Assembly: GCF_000741165.1 (NCBI RefSeq)
Contig: NZ_JGYN01000023.1
Location: forward strand, 1-64,000
Length of the DNA stretch: 64,000 nt
DNA from: Bifidobacterium biavatii DSM 23969
GTDB taxonomy: Bacteria > Actinomycetota > Actinomycetes > Actinomycetales > Bifidobacteriaceae
Reading direction: 5' to 3'
A program made the position numbers and the translations under genes. This document shows positions 8,012 through 16,249 of the stretch, one piece after another (position 1 is the stretch's first letter; the number at the start of each line of letters is the position of its first letter). The notes beneath the pieces are model-generated. The model was not told where the DNA came from, searched no databases, and saw only the letters and a program-made list of their open reading frames with translations.

Positions 8012-9508
8012 CTACCTCAACACCCCCACCCGATACGACACAGGGGACGAATAATCCTTAACCACCGGAACCATCACCGTATCGTCCCCGAGCGCGATGG
8101 CCGGCCGTGAATATCCTGCCGCCTCGCCGAGTTTTTTCACTGACCCGTCCGCCAGGTTGAACGCGTACATGCCCGCATGCTTGTCCTGTGATCCCGCGCC
8201 CCACACGAACCAGTGCGCGTTCATCGAGCCGACCACCGTGGGCGTGGCCATGTGCAGCCATGCGATCGGCTTGCCGAAGTCGTCGCCCCATATGCCGATG
8301 TACGTGTCGGGATTGCCGTGTTCCGCGCCGTCCGTGTTCGTCACGGCCATCGCGCGATAATTGCCGTACGCCCACAGTCCGGCGATACTCCAGTCGTCAT
8401 CGTCGCCGCAGTCGTTACGCTCGTTGCGATCGCGCCGCGCAACGCCCGACGACGAGCCGCATTCCACCCCTACGGAGAATCGCACGATCGACTTCGTTTT
8501 ACCGCCAACATCCGTGTATGAGACGACGTCGCGATAGCGGTCGTCGTCGTCCGGGTCGGTGCTCGCGTACAGCACGCCGTTGCCGATCGCAGCGGGGTAC
8601 GATCCGTTGCCGATGACCCGCGGCTTGCCGCTGCCGTCGAGATTCATCGCGATGATACGCGCCTCCCAGTCGTCGTCGGAGCCGAGTTCGGGCACGTTCG
8701 TTGCGAAATATGCGTGCGCGTCGTTGAACGTGGGCACGATTTCCTCGCTCAGTGAGCGCGTGTCTTCGCGCCCGTTGAGATCCTTTGCAGTGGCGAGTGC
8801 GATTGTCTTGCCGCTTGCCTTATCCCACGTTTGCACTCGCCAGTTGTCGTAGCCGGTTTGCGCGGATCCGTTGACCGTGGAGGAGCGCCATACGACGCGG
8901 TCCGTGGTTCCGGTGCCGTCCTGCGGCTCGTAAAAGCCGCGCTGTCCGGTTTGCGGGGTTTCCAGCGCGGTGACGGCGTTCGCGTCGCCTTGTGTCTGCC
9001 CGATGAATGCGGCCGCGTATGAGCTGACGTCGTCGGGGGTGTCCGTCGCCGAGCCAAATACGGTGCCTTGGTCGATCGGGAACGACCCAATGAGCCGATA
9101 GTCGCCGCCGAACTGCCATTCGGACGTCGGCGTCGCGTCCGTGGCGCTCTGTTCCGGGTCGACGATGGTTGTCGGCACGCTGATGTTGCTGACTGCGAAC
9201 GGTAGCTGCGATGCGGCGGAACCGCCGCCTGATCCGCTTGTGGAACCGTTCGCATTGTTGCCGCCAGCCGATCCCGGCTGGTTCGTCCCATTCACTGACG
9301 ACGAGTCGCCGCGCGCGCCGCCGGCCGACCGAGCGAGATGCATGCCGACGCCGATCCCGACCGAGATCACCAGCACTACCGCCGCAACGGCCGCGATCAC
9401 GATCGTCGCGGTACGGCGGCCACCGCCGTACCCTGCATGCAAGCCGGAATCTGGACCGGCATCAAAACCGGAATTATCGCCGTCAGCGTTGCCCATTCCC
9501 TGCACCAT
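8012..9508 (-). CDS. Single-pass membrane-anchored extracytoplasmic protein of unknown function
   Basis: I do not recognise a named family. The 498-residue protein has a short Gly/Asp-rich N-terminus, one hydrophobic segment (about residues 36-58, TATIVIAAVAAVVLVISVGI), a Ser/Gly/Asn-rich linker to about residue 100, and then a long domain. That domain repeats segments such as WQFGGDYRLIGSF, DNWRVQTWDKASGK and VGSMNAHWFVWGAG, suggesting a beta-propeller-like fold outside the membrane; this is inference. ATG 9508 is preceded by GAAGGGG at suitable spacing. It stands alone and converges on ppc. Confidence 0.6.
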   Translation of the reverse strand: MVQGMGNADGDNSGFDAGPDSGLHAGYGGGRRTATIVIAAVAAVVLVISVGIGVGMHLARSAGGARGDSSSVNGTNQPGSAGGNNANGSTSGSGGGSAASQLPFAVSNISVPTTIVDPEQSATDATPTSEWQFGGDYRLIGSFPIDQGTVFGSATDTPDDVSSYAAAFIGQTQGDANAVTALETPQTGQRGFYEPQDGTGTTDRVVWRSSTVNGSAQTGYDNWRVQTWDKASGKTIALATAKDLNGREDTRSLSEEIVPTFNDAHAYFATNVPELGSDDDWEARIIAMNLDGSGKPRVIGNGSYPAAIGNGVLYASTDPDDDDRYRDVVSYTDVGGKTKSIVRFSVGVECGSSSGVARRDRNERNDCGDDDDWSIAGLWAYGNYRAMAVTNTDGAEHGNPDTYIGIWGDDFGKPIAWLHMATPTVVGSMNAHWFVWGAGSQDKHAGMYAFNLADGSVKKLGEAAGYSRPAIALGDDTVMVPVVKDYSSPVSYRVGVLR

Positions 9509-9664
9509 GTCCGCCCCTTCGTCTCACACACGAGTCCGTTCTCACTACGTTCCATTGTAGAAAAACCGAAACGGACATGCAGGGCCCAGCGGGTCGCGCA
9601 TCTTACCGTCGTGCAGCGCGACGAACGCACCGGAGACCGCAGCGCGATCATCATGCAGAGATCG

Positions 9665-9680
9665 CGTTTCACGTGAAACA
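9665..9680. promoter_or_regulatory. parS: parS site (ParB-binding centromere site)
   Basis: CGTTTCACGTGAAACA matches the 16-bp parS consensus TGTTTCACGTGAAACA at 15 of 16 positions, including the whole 14-bp palindromic core. It lies in the gene-free stretch 9509-9833, about 31 kb from oriC. Two other sites lie at 46219 and 48901. Nothing else is evident in this stretch. Confidence 0.85.
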
Positions 9681-9833
9681 CGGCGCGTGCAACGCCGCAT
9701 ACAGTCGGGACAATCAGGCCCGAACCGTCATGCGCAGCCAAGGCAATACCCGGAAACAACGCCGGAAAGAGACCTAACGGCCGCTATCCTAGCAGCGGCG
9801 AAGCAACCCATGCGCGCCCGAAGGAGATTCAGC

Positions 9834-10472
9834 ATGATCAACGTACTGTGCTTCGGCGATTCCAACACGAACGGATCAAATCCGGCAGGCGGCCGCCATC
9901 CACGCGACGTGCGCTGGCCGGGCCGACTGCAGCGCCTGCTCGGCGACGACTGGTACATCATCGAGGAAGGGCTCGGCGGGCGCACCACCGTGTTCGACAA
10001 TCCGGTCGAGCCTCATCGCAGCGGCATCGAGGCGCTGCCGGGCGCGCTCATCACGCACCGACCGCTCGACTACGTCATCCTCAGCCTCGGCACCAACGAC
10101 ATGAAGGCCATGTTCCACGCTGACGAGCGCGTGATCGCGGCCGGACTCGACATGCTCGTGCACGAGGTCAAGATCACCGACAATCGCGGTGCTCCGACGC
10201 CGCGCATCGTGGTCGTCTCGCCGATATATCTGCGCCCGGACATTTCAGGCAGCGGCTTCATCGGCTTCGAGGAAAGCGCGGTCGAACTGTCGCACAAACT
10301 GGCGAGGGAGTACCGTCGCGTGGCCGAGCAGCAGGGCTGCCTGTTCCTCGACGCCGCACAGATCACCGAGGCGAGCGATCTCGACAAGCTGCACATGGAC
10401 GGCGACAATCACGCCAAGTTCGCCGACGCGATGGCCGCGCTGCTGCGCGACGACTGGGTGGCGCGGCACTGA
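9834..10472 (+). CDS. SGNH/GDSL-family hydrolase (esterase)
   Basis: This 212-residue protein has the SGNH hydrolase blocks: FGDSNTNG near residue 8 with the nucleophilic Ser, the conserved Gly at LGGRTTV, LGTNDMK near 88 with the oxyanion Asn, and the C-terminal D-x-x-H pair in HMDGDNHAKFAD. Relatives remove acyl or acetyl groups from carbohydrates or small esters; the substrate here is unknown. There is no signal peptide, so it is probably cytoplasmic. The start ATG 9834 follows AAGGAG by 7 bp. Its closest resemblance is to small arylesterase/acetylxylan-esterase-type proteins. Confidence 0.88.
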   Translation: MINVLCFGDSNTNGSNPAGGRHPRDVRWPGRLQRLLGDDWYIIEEGLGGRTTVFDNPVEPHRSGIEALPGALITHRPLDYVILSLGTNDMKAMFHADERVIAAGLDMLVHEVKITDNRGAPTPRIVVVSPIYLRPDISGSGFIGFEESAVELSHKLAREYRRVAEQQGCLFLDAAQITEASDLDKLHMDGDNHAKFADAMAALLRDDWVARH

Positions 10473-10859
10473 CCACGCATCTCGTGCGGCGTAGAGCCAC
10501 GACAGCCACAATCATCGTCAACAAGTAGGGACAGAGGTAAGTCACGTGATGGAAAGCCACCGCAAACGATCATCGCCGCGATGTGAACAATATCACGCAA
10601 TGCACCAGACATGGACGCGCGTCGCACCATAGGAACGTCGGTATAGTGCTGATTGTCGGCGTCGACAGGAGACAGCAACTCCGATGAAACGCACAGTAAG
10701 GATGTTCGGTCAGGGGAGAGCGGCCCGCGCGAGATGATCGCGACAAGGCACAGCGAACCACTTTCCGAACAGGTCCGGCGACGTGCGTACGGCGGAAGTC
10801 TCTTGCGGCACCGGCAGATATGACACCAATATCGCCAGCCACGAAAGGACCCATCCCGC

Positions 10860-12119
10860 ATGGCACGTCTCGCCGCGAATCGTTGGACCAGCGCCATCCT
10901 CCCAGCATTGCTGATTCATATCCCGATCGGCACCGTCTACTGTTGGAGCGTGTTCAAGCAGCTGATCGCAGACCAGCTCAACGCCAGCCCGTCTTCGGTG
11001 GAGTGGGCGTTCTCGCTCGCCATTTTCTTCCTCGGCATGTCCGCCGCGTTCGCCGGGCCGATGGTGGAGAAGAACATCAAGCGGTCCGCGCTCGTGTCGA
11101 TGATCTGTTTCGTGGTCGGTTTCGCCGGCACGGGTGTGAGCATCGCGCTGCACTGCCTACCGGGCGTGTTCGTCTGCTACGGCGCGATCATGGGCGTCGG
11201 GCTGGGCGTCGGCTACCTGACGCCGGTCAAAAACCTCATGCTGTGGTTCGCAGACAATAAGGGCCTCGCAACCGGCATCGCGGTGGCCGGATTCGGCTTG
11301 GCCAAGGCCATCGCCAGCCCGGTCATGGAATGGCTGATCGGCACGATCGGACTGGTTGCCATGTTTTACGTGCTCGCCGCGGTGTATGCGGTGATGATGC
11401 TCGTCGGATTCCTGCTCATCCGCCGCCCGGCCGGTTGGGTGTATGATCCGGCGACCTCGCACGTCAGCCGCCGCACGATCCTGCGCAAGCCCGTGTTCTG
11501 GGGCATCTGGATCGCGTTCTATCTCAACATCACCTGCGGTCTCGCGCTCATCAGCCAGGAGAAGGACATCCTGCACGACGTCCTGCAGTCGTTCCCGCAG
11601 TACACGGGACTGAACCAGAGCGAACTGGCCACTGCGATCGCAGGCGTCATCGGTCTTGTGCTCGCCGTCGACGCCGTGTTCAATGCGGCCGGCCGCATCG
11701 GCTTCTCCACGATCTCCGACCATCTCAAGCGCCGCGAAAGCGTCTACCAGATCATCTTCGTCATGTCGATCGCCGTGTGCCTGCTGCAGGTGGTGCTCAA
11801 CAGTATCGACAATGCGCTGCTGTGGGCGGTGCTGGCCATGCTGTTCCTCGTCAACGCGGGCTACGGCGGCGGATTCTCCACGCTGCCGGTGCTGCTCGAC
11901 CAGCATTTCGGTACCAAGACCGTGTCGACCACACACGGCCTGACGCTCAGCGCGTGGGCGTTCGCGGGCCTGAGCGGCAATCAGCTAGCGTCGTTCGTGG
12001 TCACGCACGCACCCGATCAGGCGCACCGATATGCGGCGCTTATCCCCGTCATCACGGCGCTGTATGCGGTAGCACTGGCGAGCGTGACCTTGGTGAAGCA
12101 GGCGGGGCGGCAGCGCTGA
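10860..12119 (+). CDS. OFA-type major facilitator superfamily transporter
   Basis: The 419-residue protein has about 12 hydrophobic segments and the pattern of the oxalate/formate antiporter (OFA) branch of MFS: IPIGTVYCWSVFK in helix 1, then SVEWAFSLAIFFLGMSAAFAGPMVEK, GVGLGVGYLTPVKNLMLWF and GLATGIAVAGFGLAK. The transported substrate is unknown; OFA members move small carboxylates. The start ATG 10860 follows GAAAGGA. The preceding 387-bp gap (10473-10859) holds a possible -10 TATAGT near 10640 and no gene. The two hairpins at 12131-12284 lie downstream. Confidence 0.87.
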   Translation: MARLAANRWTSAILPALLIHIPIGTVYCWSVFKQLIADQLNASPSSVEWAFSLAIFFLGMSAAFAGPMVEKNIKRSALVSMICFVVGFAGTGVSIALHCLPGVFVCYGAIMGVGLGVGYLTPVKNLMLWFADNKGLATGIAVAGFGLAKAIASPVMEWLIGTIGLVAMFYVLAAVYAVMMLVGFLLIRRPAGWVYDPATSHVSRRTILRKPVFWGIWIAFYLNITCGLALISQEKDILHDVLQSFPQYTGLNQSELATAIAGVIGLVLAVDAVFNAAGRIGFSTISDHLKRRESVYQIIFVMSIAVCLLQVVLNSIDNALLWAVLAMLFLVNAGYGGGFSTLPVLLDQHFGTKTVSTTHGLTLSAWAFAGLSGNQLASFVVTHAPDQAHRYAALIPVITALYAVALASVTLVKQAGRQR

Positions 12120-12130
12120 GCCCGCTGCCA

Positions 12131-12284
12131 GTTCCCGGGATTGGTCGCCGATATCCCGGGAACCAGCAAACGCACATTATGCAACAACCGCACAAACGCG
12201 ATCGGCGGAATGACGCGGTTTGCGCTTAAAAACAGAACATGGCTGGTTCCCGGGATTTCGGATGAAAAATCCCGGGAACCAGCC
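12131..12284. repeat. Two hairpins sharing one core (GGTTCCCGGGAT)
   Basis: GTTCCCGGGAT (12131-12141) pairs with ATCCCGGGAAC (12153-12163). About 100 bp on, an exact 18-bp stem of the same core, starting GGCTGGTTCC (12241-12258), pairs with 12267-12284 across an 8-nt loop. They lie between convergent genes and could terminate both. The private shared core is the odd feature. Confidence 0.8.
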
Positions 12285-12352
12285 ACCCCTGAAGAGCCCC
12301 AGCCAACCGCCCAATCAGGCACCATCAGCCACAATCAGGCCGGTCGGCTACC

Positions 12353-14308
12353 CTATGCCCCAATGAGGCTGAGCATCTGCGGCACGCTCTTCTTGCCAAA
12401 CTCGACCTTCTGCTCACCGCCCTGATTGATGACGATGCACGGAACGCTCATTGCCCCATACTGGTCCTTGAGCTCGGGGAAATGCGAGATGTCGTACGCC
12501 TCCGCCCGCACGCCGGGGTTGAGCGAGGCGATGCGCTGCGAGGCGAGCACCGTCTCCGGGCACATCGTGCAGGTCAGCGACACCAGAATCATGATGTCGG
12601 TCGGGCTTGCCGCCGTCGCACGCTCGCGCAGATCGTCGTCCAACGGCTGGCCCGGGCCGGCCGCGTTGTATAGGCCGAGCACGAACGAGTTGAACTCGTG
12701 ACCGCTCGGCACGCCGTGGAACGCAAGTCCGGTGAAGGTCAGGCGGTCGTCGTCTCCCTCGACGCACAGACGCACGCACGGACGCGCGCCCGGCAACCGA
12801 CCTGCGGGATCAAACTCGGCGCGACCGGAATCGTCGAGCGTGCCGTACACCGGCAATACAGCAACGCCGTCGTCGCCGGCAACAGCATCCCCATCTCCAG
12901 CATCGGGCACGGAACCATCTGCGTCGTCCGGCAGGACGATTTCCGCCGGCTCGCCGACGACCAGCGACGTCGGCGCGCTCTCGCCGTCGACGGCCGCAAC
13001 CAAACCGGCCGCGTCGATCGCCACCGAGTTCAGCTTGCCGCCGGACAGCGCGACTATTTCGCCGATGAATCCCTGCAATTCCGCGGACAGCGGAGTGTCG
13101 TCCAGTTCCAGCGCGAGCGTGACCGGCCGGGTCATGCGGCCGAACACGACGCCGAGCTGCTGTTTGATCGCGGCAGAGAACAGTTCGCCCGGCTGCTTTG
13201 CAGTCTGCGCGGCGGCCGCGGCGGCATCCGCACTGCGCTTGACCGGCGCGGGGGCGGGCGTCGTGCCAGCGTTTGCAGCGACGCTTGCGTTTGCAGCAGC
13301 GCTCGCCTCGGCCTGCTCATACGCGCTCGTGGTCGGACGCGGCGGCACGAGTCCGGTCTTCTCGCTCATCGACTTGGCGTACCGCTCGAGTTCGACGGCC
13401 GCGATCGCGCCGTCAGCGGTCGCGGTGACGACCTGACGCAGGTTCTTGACGCGCAGATCGCCGGCCGCGTACACGCCCGGCACCGACGTTTCGAGATAGC
13501 CGCGCGTGACCACGTAGCCGTGATCGTCGAGCTCGACAATGCCGCGCACGAGATCGGTCGCGGGCACGTATCCGGCGAACACGAACACGCCGAACGTGCC
13601 GTCGTCGGCCGGCTTCCACATTGCAGTCTCGCCGGTGGACACGTTGCGGATCGTCGCCTCGCGCAGGCCGCCCTGACCGGCGGTCACGCCGTCGAGCACC
13701 GTGTTGTAGCGCACTTCGATCTTCGGATTGTTCTTCGCTTCCGCCGCGACGGACGCGTCGCACGTGAAGTCCGGCTCGCGCACGAGCACGGTGACTTTGG
13801 ACGCGTATTTGGTGAGGAACACGGATTCCTCGGCCGCCGCGAACCCGCCGCCGATGACGAGGACCTCGCGACCGGTGAAGAACTCGCCGTCGCAGGTGGC
13901 GCAGTAGGCCACACCGCGGCCCGCATACTCGGCCTCGCCTTCGAAACCGAGCTTGCGCGGGGATGCGCCTGTGGCGAGCACGATGCCGAACGTGCGCAGG
14001 TCGCCGCGCGAGGTGTGCACGGTTTTGATGTCGCCGTTCACGTCGAGTCCGGTGGCTTCCGCAGAGAGGAACTCTGCGCCGAAATCGCGCGCCTGCTGGC
14101 GCATGGTCTGGGTGAGCGCGCGGCCGGTGGTGCGGCCGACGCCCGGGTAGTTCACGACTTCGTTGGTGATGGTGATCTGCCCGCCGAAATCGTCCTTCTC
14201 GAGCACGAGCACACGGTAGCGGGCGCGCGCGAGGTACAGGCCCGCGGTGAGTCCCGCCGGTCCGCCGCCGATCACCACCACGTCGTAGAGATTGCTGGTA
14301 TCAGTCAT
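12353..14308 (-). CDS. AhpF-like peroxiredoxin reductase with permuted domain order
   Basis: This flavoprotein reductase probably feeds electrons from NAD(P)H to AhpC, encoded just upstream. Residues 1-320 are thioredoxin-reductase-like: FAD motif GGGPAGLTAGLYLARA, redox pair YCATCDGE, nucleotide motif VIGGGFAAAEE and VYAAGDL. After an Ala-rich linker (about 325-385), the C-terminal part is the tandem thioredoxin fold that AhpF carries at its N-terminus, with GHEFNSFVLGL, SLTCTMCPETV and VPCIVINQ. The CxxC-bearing domain is therefore behind, not in front of, the reductase. TIGRFAM describes such AhpC-linked homologues. ATG 14308 was chosen for its upstream AAGGAG; an in-frame extension to 14392 crosses a repeat and is unlikely. 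The protein is 651 residues. Confidence 0.88.
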   Translation of the reverse strand: MTDTSNLYDVVVIGGGPAGLTAGLYLARARYRVLVLEKDDFGGQITITNEVVNYPGVGRTTGRALTQTMRQQARDFGAEFLSAEATGLDVNGDIKTVHTSRGDLRTFGIVLATGASPRKLGFEGEAEYAGRGVAYCATCDGEFFTGREVLVIGGGFAAAEESVFLTKYASKVTVLVREPDFTCDASVAAEAKNNPKIEVRYNTVLDGVTAGQGGLREATIRNVSTGETAMWKPADDGTFGVFVFAGYVPATDLVRGIVELDDHGYVVTRGYLETSVPGVYAAGDLRVKNLRQVVTATADGAIAAVELERYAKSMSEKTGLVPPRPTTSAYEQAEASAAANASVAANAGTTPAPAPVKRSADAAAAAAQTAKQPGELFSAAIKQQLGVVFGRMTRPVTLALELDDTPLSAELQGFIGEIVALSGGKLNSVAIDAAGLVAAVDGESAPTSLVVGEPAEIVLPDDADGSVPDAGDGDAVAGDDGVAVLPVYGTLDDSGRAEFDPAGRLPGARPCVRLCVEGDDDRLTFTGLAFHGVPSGHEFNSFVLGLYNAAGPGQPLDDDLRERATAASPTDIMILVSLTCTMCPETVLASQRIASLNPGVRAEAYDISHFPELKDQYGAMSVPCIVINQGGEQKVEFGKKSVPQMLSLIGA

Positions 14309-14334
14309 ACGAAAAACTCCTTCACATATAACTT

Positions 14335-14482
14335 GGCCCCCTCGGCTGAGGGGGCTGTCAGCGATAGCTGACTGGGGGAGCGTCACACTCATCGCGTTCC
14401 GTAGTTACGAAGGCCATACCGCGTACGCTCCCTCAGTCACGACCTATCGGCCGCGACAGCTCCCTCCACCGAGGGAGCCGAG
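14335..14482. repeat. Intergenic palindromic element (CTCCCTCAG...CTGACAGCTCCC type)
   Basis: The ahpC-reductase gap contains two arms of roughly 50 bp that are imperfect reverse complements. They share GAGGGAGCTGTC, CTGACTGAGGGAGC-like blocks and GAGGGAGCC ends. The same sequence type recurs at 32197-32296 and 34977-35104. It behaves like a small dispersed palindromic repeat. Confidence 0.75.
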
Positions 14483-14493
14483 ATACATAACGA

Positions 14494-15057
14494 TCAGAGC
14501 AGGCCGACCAGATCGAGGCTCGGCTCGATGGTGTCCTCGCCCGGCTGCCACTTGGCGGGGCAGACCTGATCGCCGTGCTCGTACACGAACTGCGACGCCT
14601 GCACGCGGCGCAGCAGCTCGTCCGCGTTGCGGCCGACGTTGGAGGAAATGACCTCGTACGCCACGACCTTGCCTTCCGGGTTCACAATGAAGTCGCCGCG
14701 CTCGGCCATACCATCCGCCTCGTTGTAAGTGTCGAGGTCGCGCGCGAGCAGCGCGGTCGGGTCCGCGAGCATCGGGTACTGGATCTTCGCGATCTTCTCG
14801 TTCGCGTCGTGCCACGCCTTGTGCACGAAGTGCGTGTCGCAGGAGACGGAGTAGATCTCGCAGCCAATCTTCTTGAAGTCCTCGTACTTGGCGGCGAGGT
14901 CCTCAAGTTCGGTCGGGCACACGAACGTGAAGTCGGCCGGGTAGAAGAAGAACACGGACCAGTGGCCGAGCACGTCCGCCTTGGTCACCTCGTGGAATTC
15001 GTTGTTCTGGAACGCCTGAACCTTGAAATCGGTGAGTTCGTGCTGCAGAAGAGTCAT
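14494..15057 (-). CDS. ahpC: Alkyl hydroperoxide reductase C (2-Cys peroxiredoxin)
   Basis: AhpC reduces hydrogen peroxide and organic peroxides using a peroxidatic Cys that the flavoprotein reductase regenerates. The 187-residue length equals that of E. coli AhpC. The peroxidatic motif FYPADFTFVCPTE lies near residue 46, the FVHKAWHD region near 83, and the resolving Cys in QVCPAKWQPG near 165. ATG 15057 was chosen over the adjacent ATG 15060 because of better spacing to AAAGGA. It is cotranscribed in the order ahpC then reductase, across a repeat. The gap to 15364 (307 bp) is a divergent promoter region with the carbonic anhydrase gene. Confidence 0.97.
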   Translation of the reverse strand: MTLLQHELTDFKVQAFQNNEFHEVTKADVLGHWSVFFFYPADFTFVCPTELEDLAAKYEDFKKIGCEIYSVSCDTHFVHKAWHDANEKIAKIQYPMLADPTALLARDLDTYNEADGMAERGDFIVNPEGKVVAYEVISSNVGRNADELLRRVQASQFVYEHGDQVCPAKWQPGEDTIEPSLDLVGLL

Positions 15058-15364
15058 CATTGTTCCTTTCTGAAATCGGTGACGACAAACCAATTTTATC
15101 CTATCCCGAATCGCGTTCGCCGCGCAGGGCGAACATGCCGCAAGCGGTATGAGGATAATCACAGCAGCGCGCGGGCTCCGCGCGGGCTCCGCGCGTCTCC
15201 ACTGAACAACAGGCGCAGGGAATCATCTCAGAAAACTACGCAAGCAACTGCCGAAAGCCGCACACCAAAACCACCGTCGGCCGGCCAGTGCGCCGGAAAC
15301 CCCCGAGCTCGTTCCCGCACTGCACGCTAAGATGGGACCCGAATCAACCTTTGGAGGTACACAT

Positions 15365-16033
15365 ATGGCTGAAGAGTCGACGGCGAACGCAACGTGGAGT
15401 CGCATGCTGGCCGGTAATCGTCGTTTTGCCGAGGGCAAGCCGGAGCATCCGTGGCAGGACAAGACCACGCGCGAGTCGCTGATCGACCGGCAGAATCCGG
15501 ACGCGGCTGTGCTGTCGTGCTCGGATTCGCGCGTGCCGCCGGAAATCATCTTCGACGCCGGACTGGGCGACCTGTTCACCGTGCGCACGGCCGGGCAGAT
15601 CATCGACGACGCCGTGCTTGCCTCGCTGGAATATGCCGTGAGCAAACTGCACGTCAGTCTGCTCGTCGTGCTCGGCCACGAGGGCTGCGGCGCGATCGAC
15701 ATGGCCGCGCGCGAACTCGACGACATGATCGTGGCGACGACCGACGACGCGGCCGGTTCGCTCGAGGCCGCGGACGGCATCGACAGCCTGGACGAGCGCA
15801 TCGCCGAGGCCGAGTCGATCATGCTGCGCACGGTCGGCATGTCCGTGTGGCAGGCGAGGCAGGCCGAACTGGACGCGCATGAGGACTTCGAGCGCGTGCA
15901 TATCGCGCACACGATCGAGGAGCTGGTCACGCGTTCCGAAGTGATTCAGGACGCGCTCGCGCACGAGCGGCTCATGATCGTGGGCGCCCGTTACCAGCTC
16001 ACCACCGGCAAGGTCGAGGTGCTCAGCTTCTGA
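15365..16033 (+). CDS. Beta-class carbonic anhydrase
   Basis: The enzyme interconverts carbon dioxide and bicarbonate. It may supply bicarbonate for PEP carboxylase and fatty-acid synthesis, which is inferred from pathway need. At 222 residues it has the beta-class zinc site: CSDSRVPPEIIFD near residue 52 (first Cys plus the Asp-Arg dyad) and LGHEGCGAID near 108 (His and second Cys). The start ATG 15365 follows TTGGAGGT. It stands alone, divergent from ahpC. Confidence 0.95.
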   Translation: MAEESTANATWSRMLAGNRRFAEGKPEHPWQDKTTRESLIDRQNPDAAVLSCSDSRVPPEIIFDAGLGDLFTVRTAGQIIDDAVLASLEYAVSKLHVSLLVVLGHEGCGAIDMAARELDDMIVATTDDAAGSLEAADGIDSLDERIAEAESIMLRTVGMSVWQARQAELDAHEDFERVHIAHTIEELVTRSEVIQDALAHERLMIVGARYQLTTGKVEVLSF

Positions 16034-16047
16034 TCTCGCGATCAGCC

Positions 16048-16144
16048 GTGTCATTTCGAGCGAGGCGCAGCCGAGTCGAGAAATCGTTCAGAACCACTGC
16101 GCGGCAAAGATTTCTCCGCTCACTGCGTTCAGTCGAAATGACAC
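16048..16144. repeat. 97-bp palindromic element (GTCATTTCGA...TCGAAATGAC)
   Basis: The element begins GTGTCATTTCGA (16048-16059) and ends with the exact inverse TCGAAATGACAC (16133-16144). Inside it, GAGAAATC faces GATTTCTC. Elements with these ends occur as dispersed intergenic repeats in several bacteria. It lacks a gene and lies between the carbonic anhydrase and hemolysin-family genes. Confidence 0.75.
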
Positions 16145-16249
16145 GTATCATCACTGCGCCATCGACCACCATCACCAACCAACATCACCAGCCAACATCA
16201 TCAGGCGCCATCATTCTGATTGACGTGCCGCTCCCCTAGAGTGGAGTGC

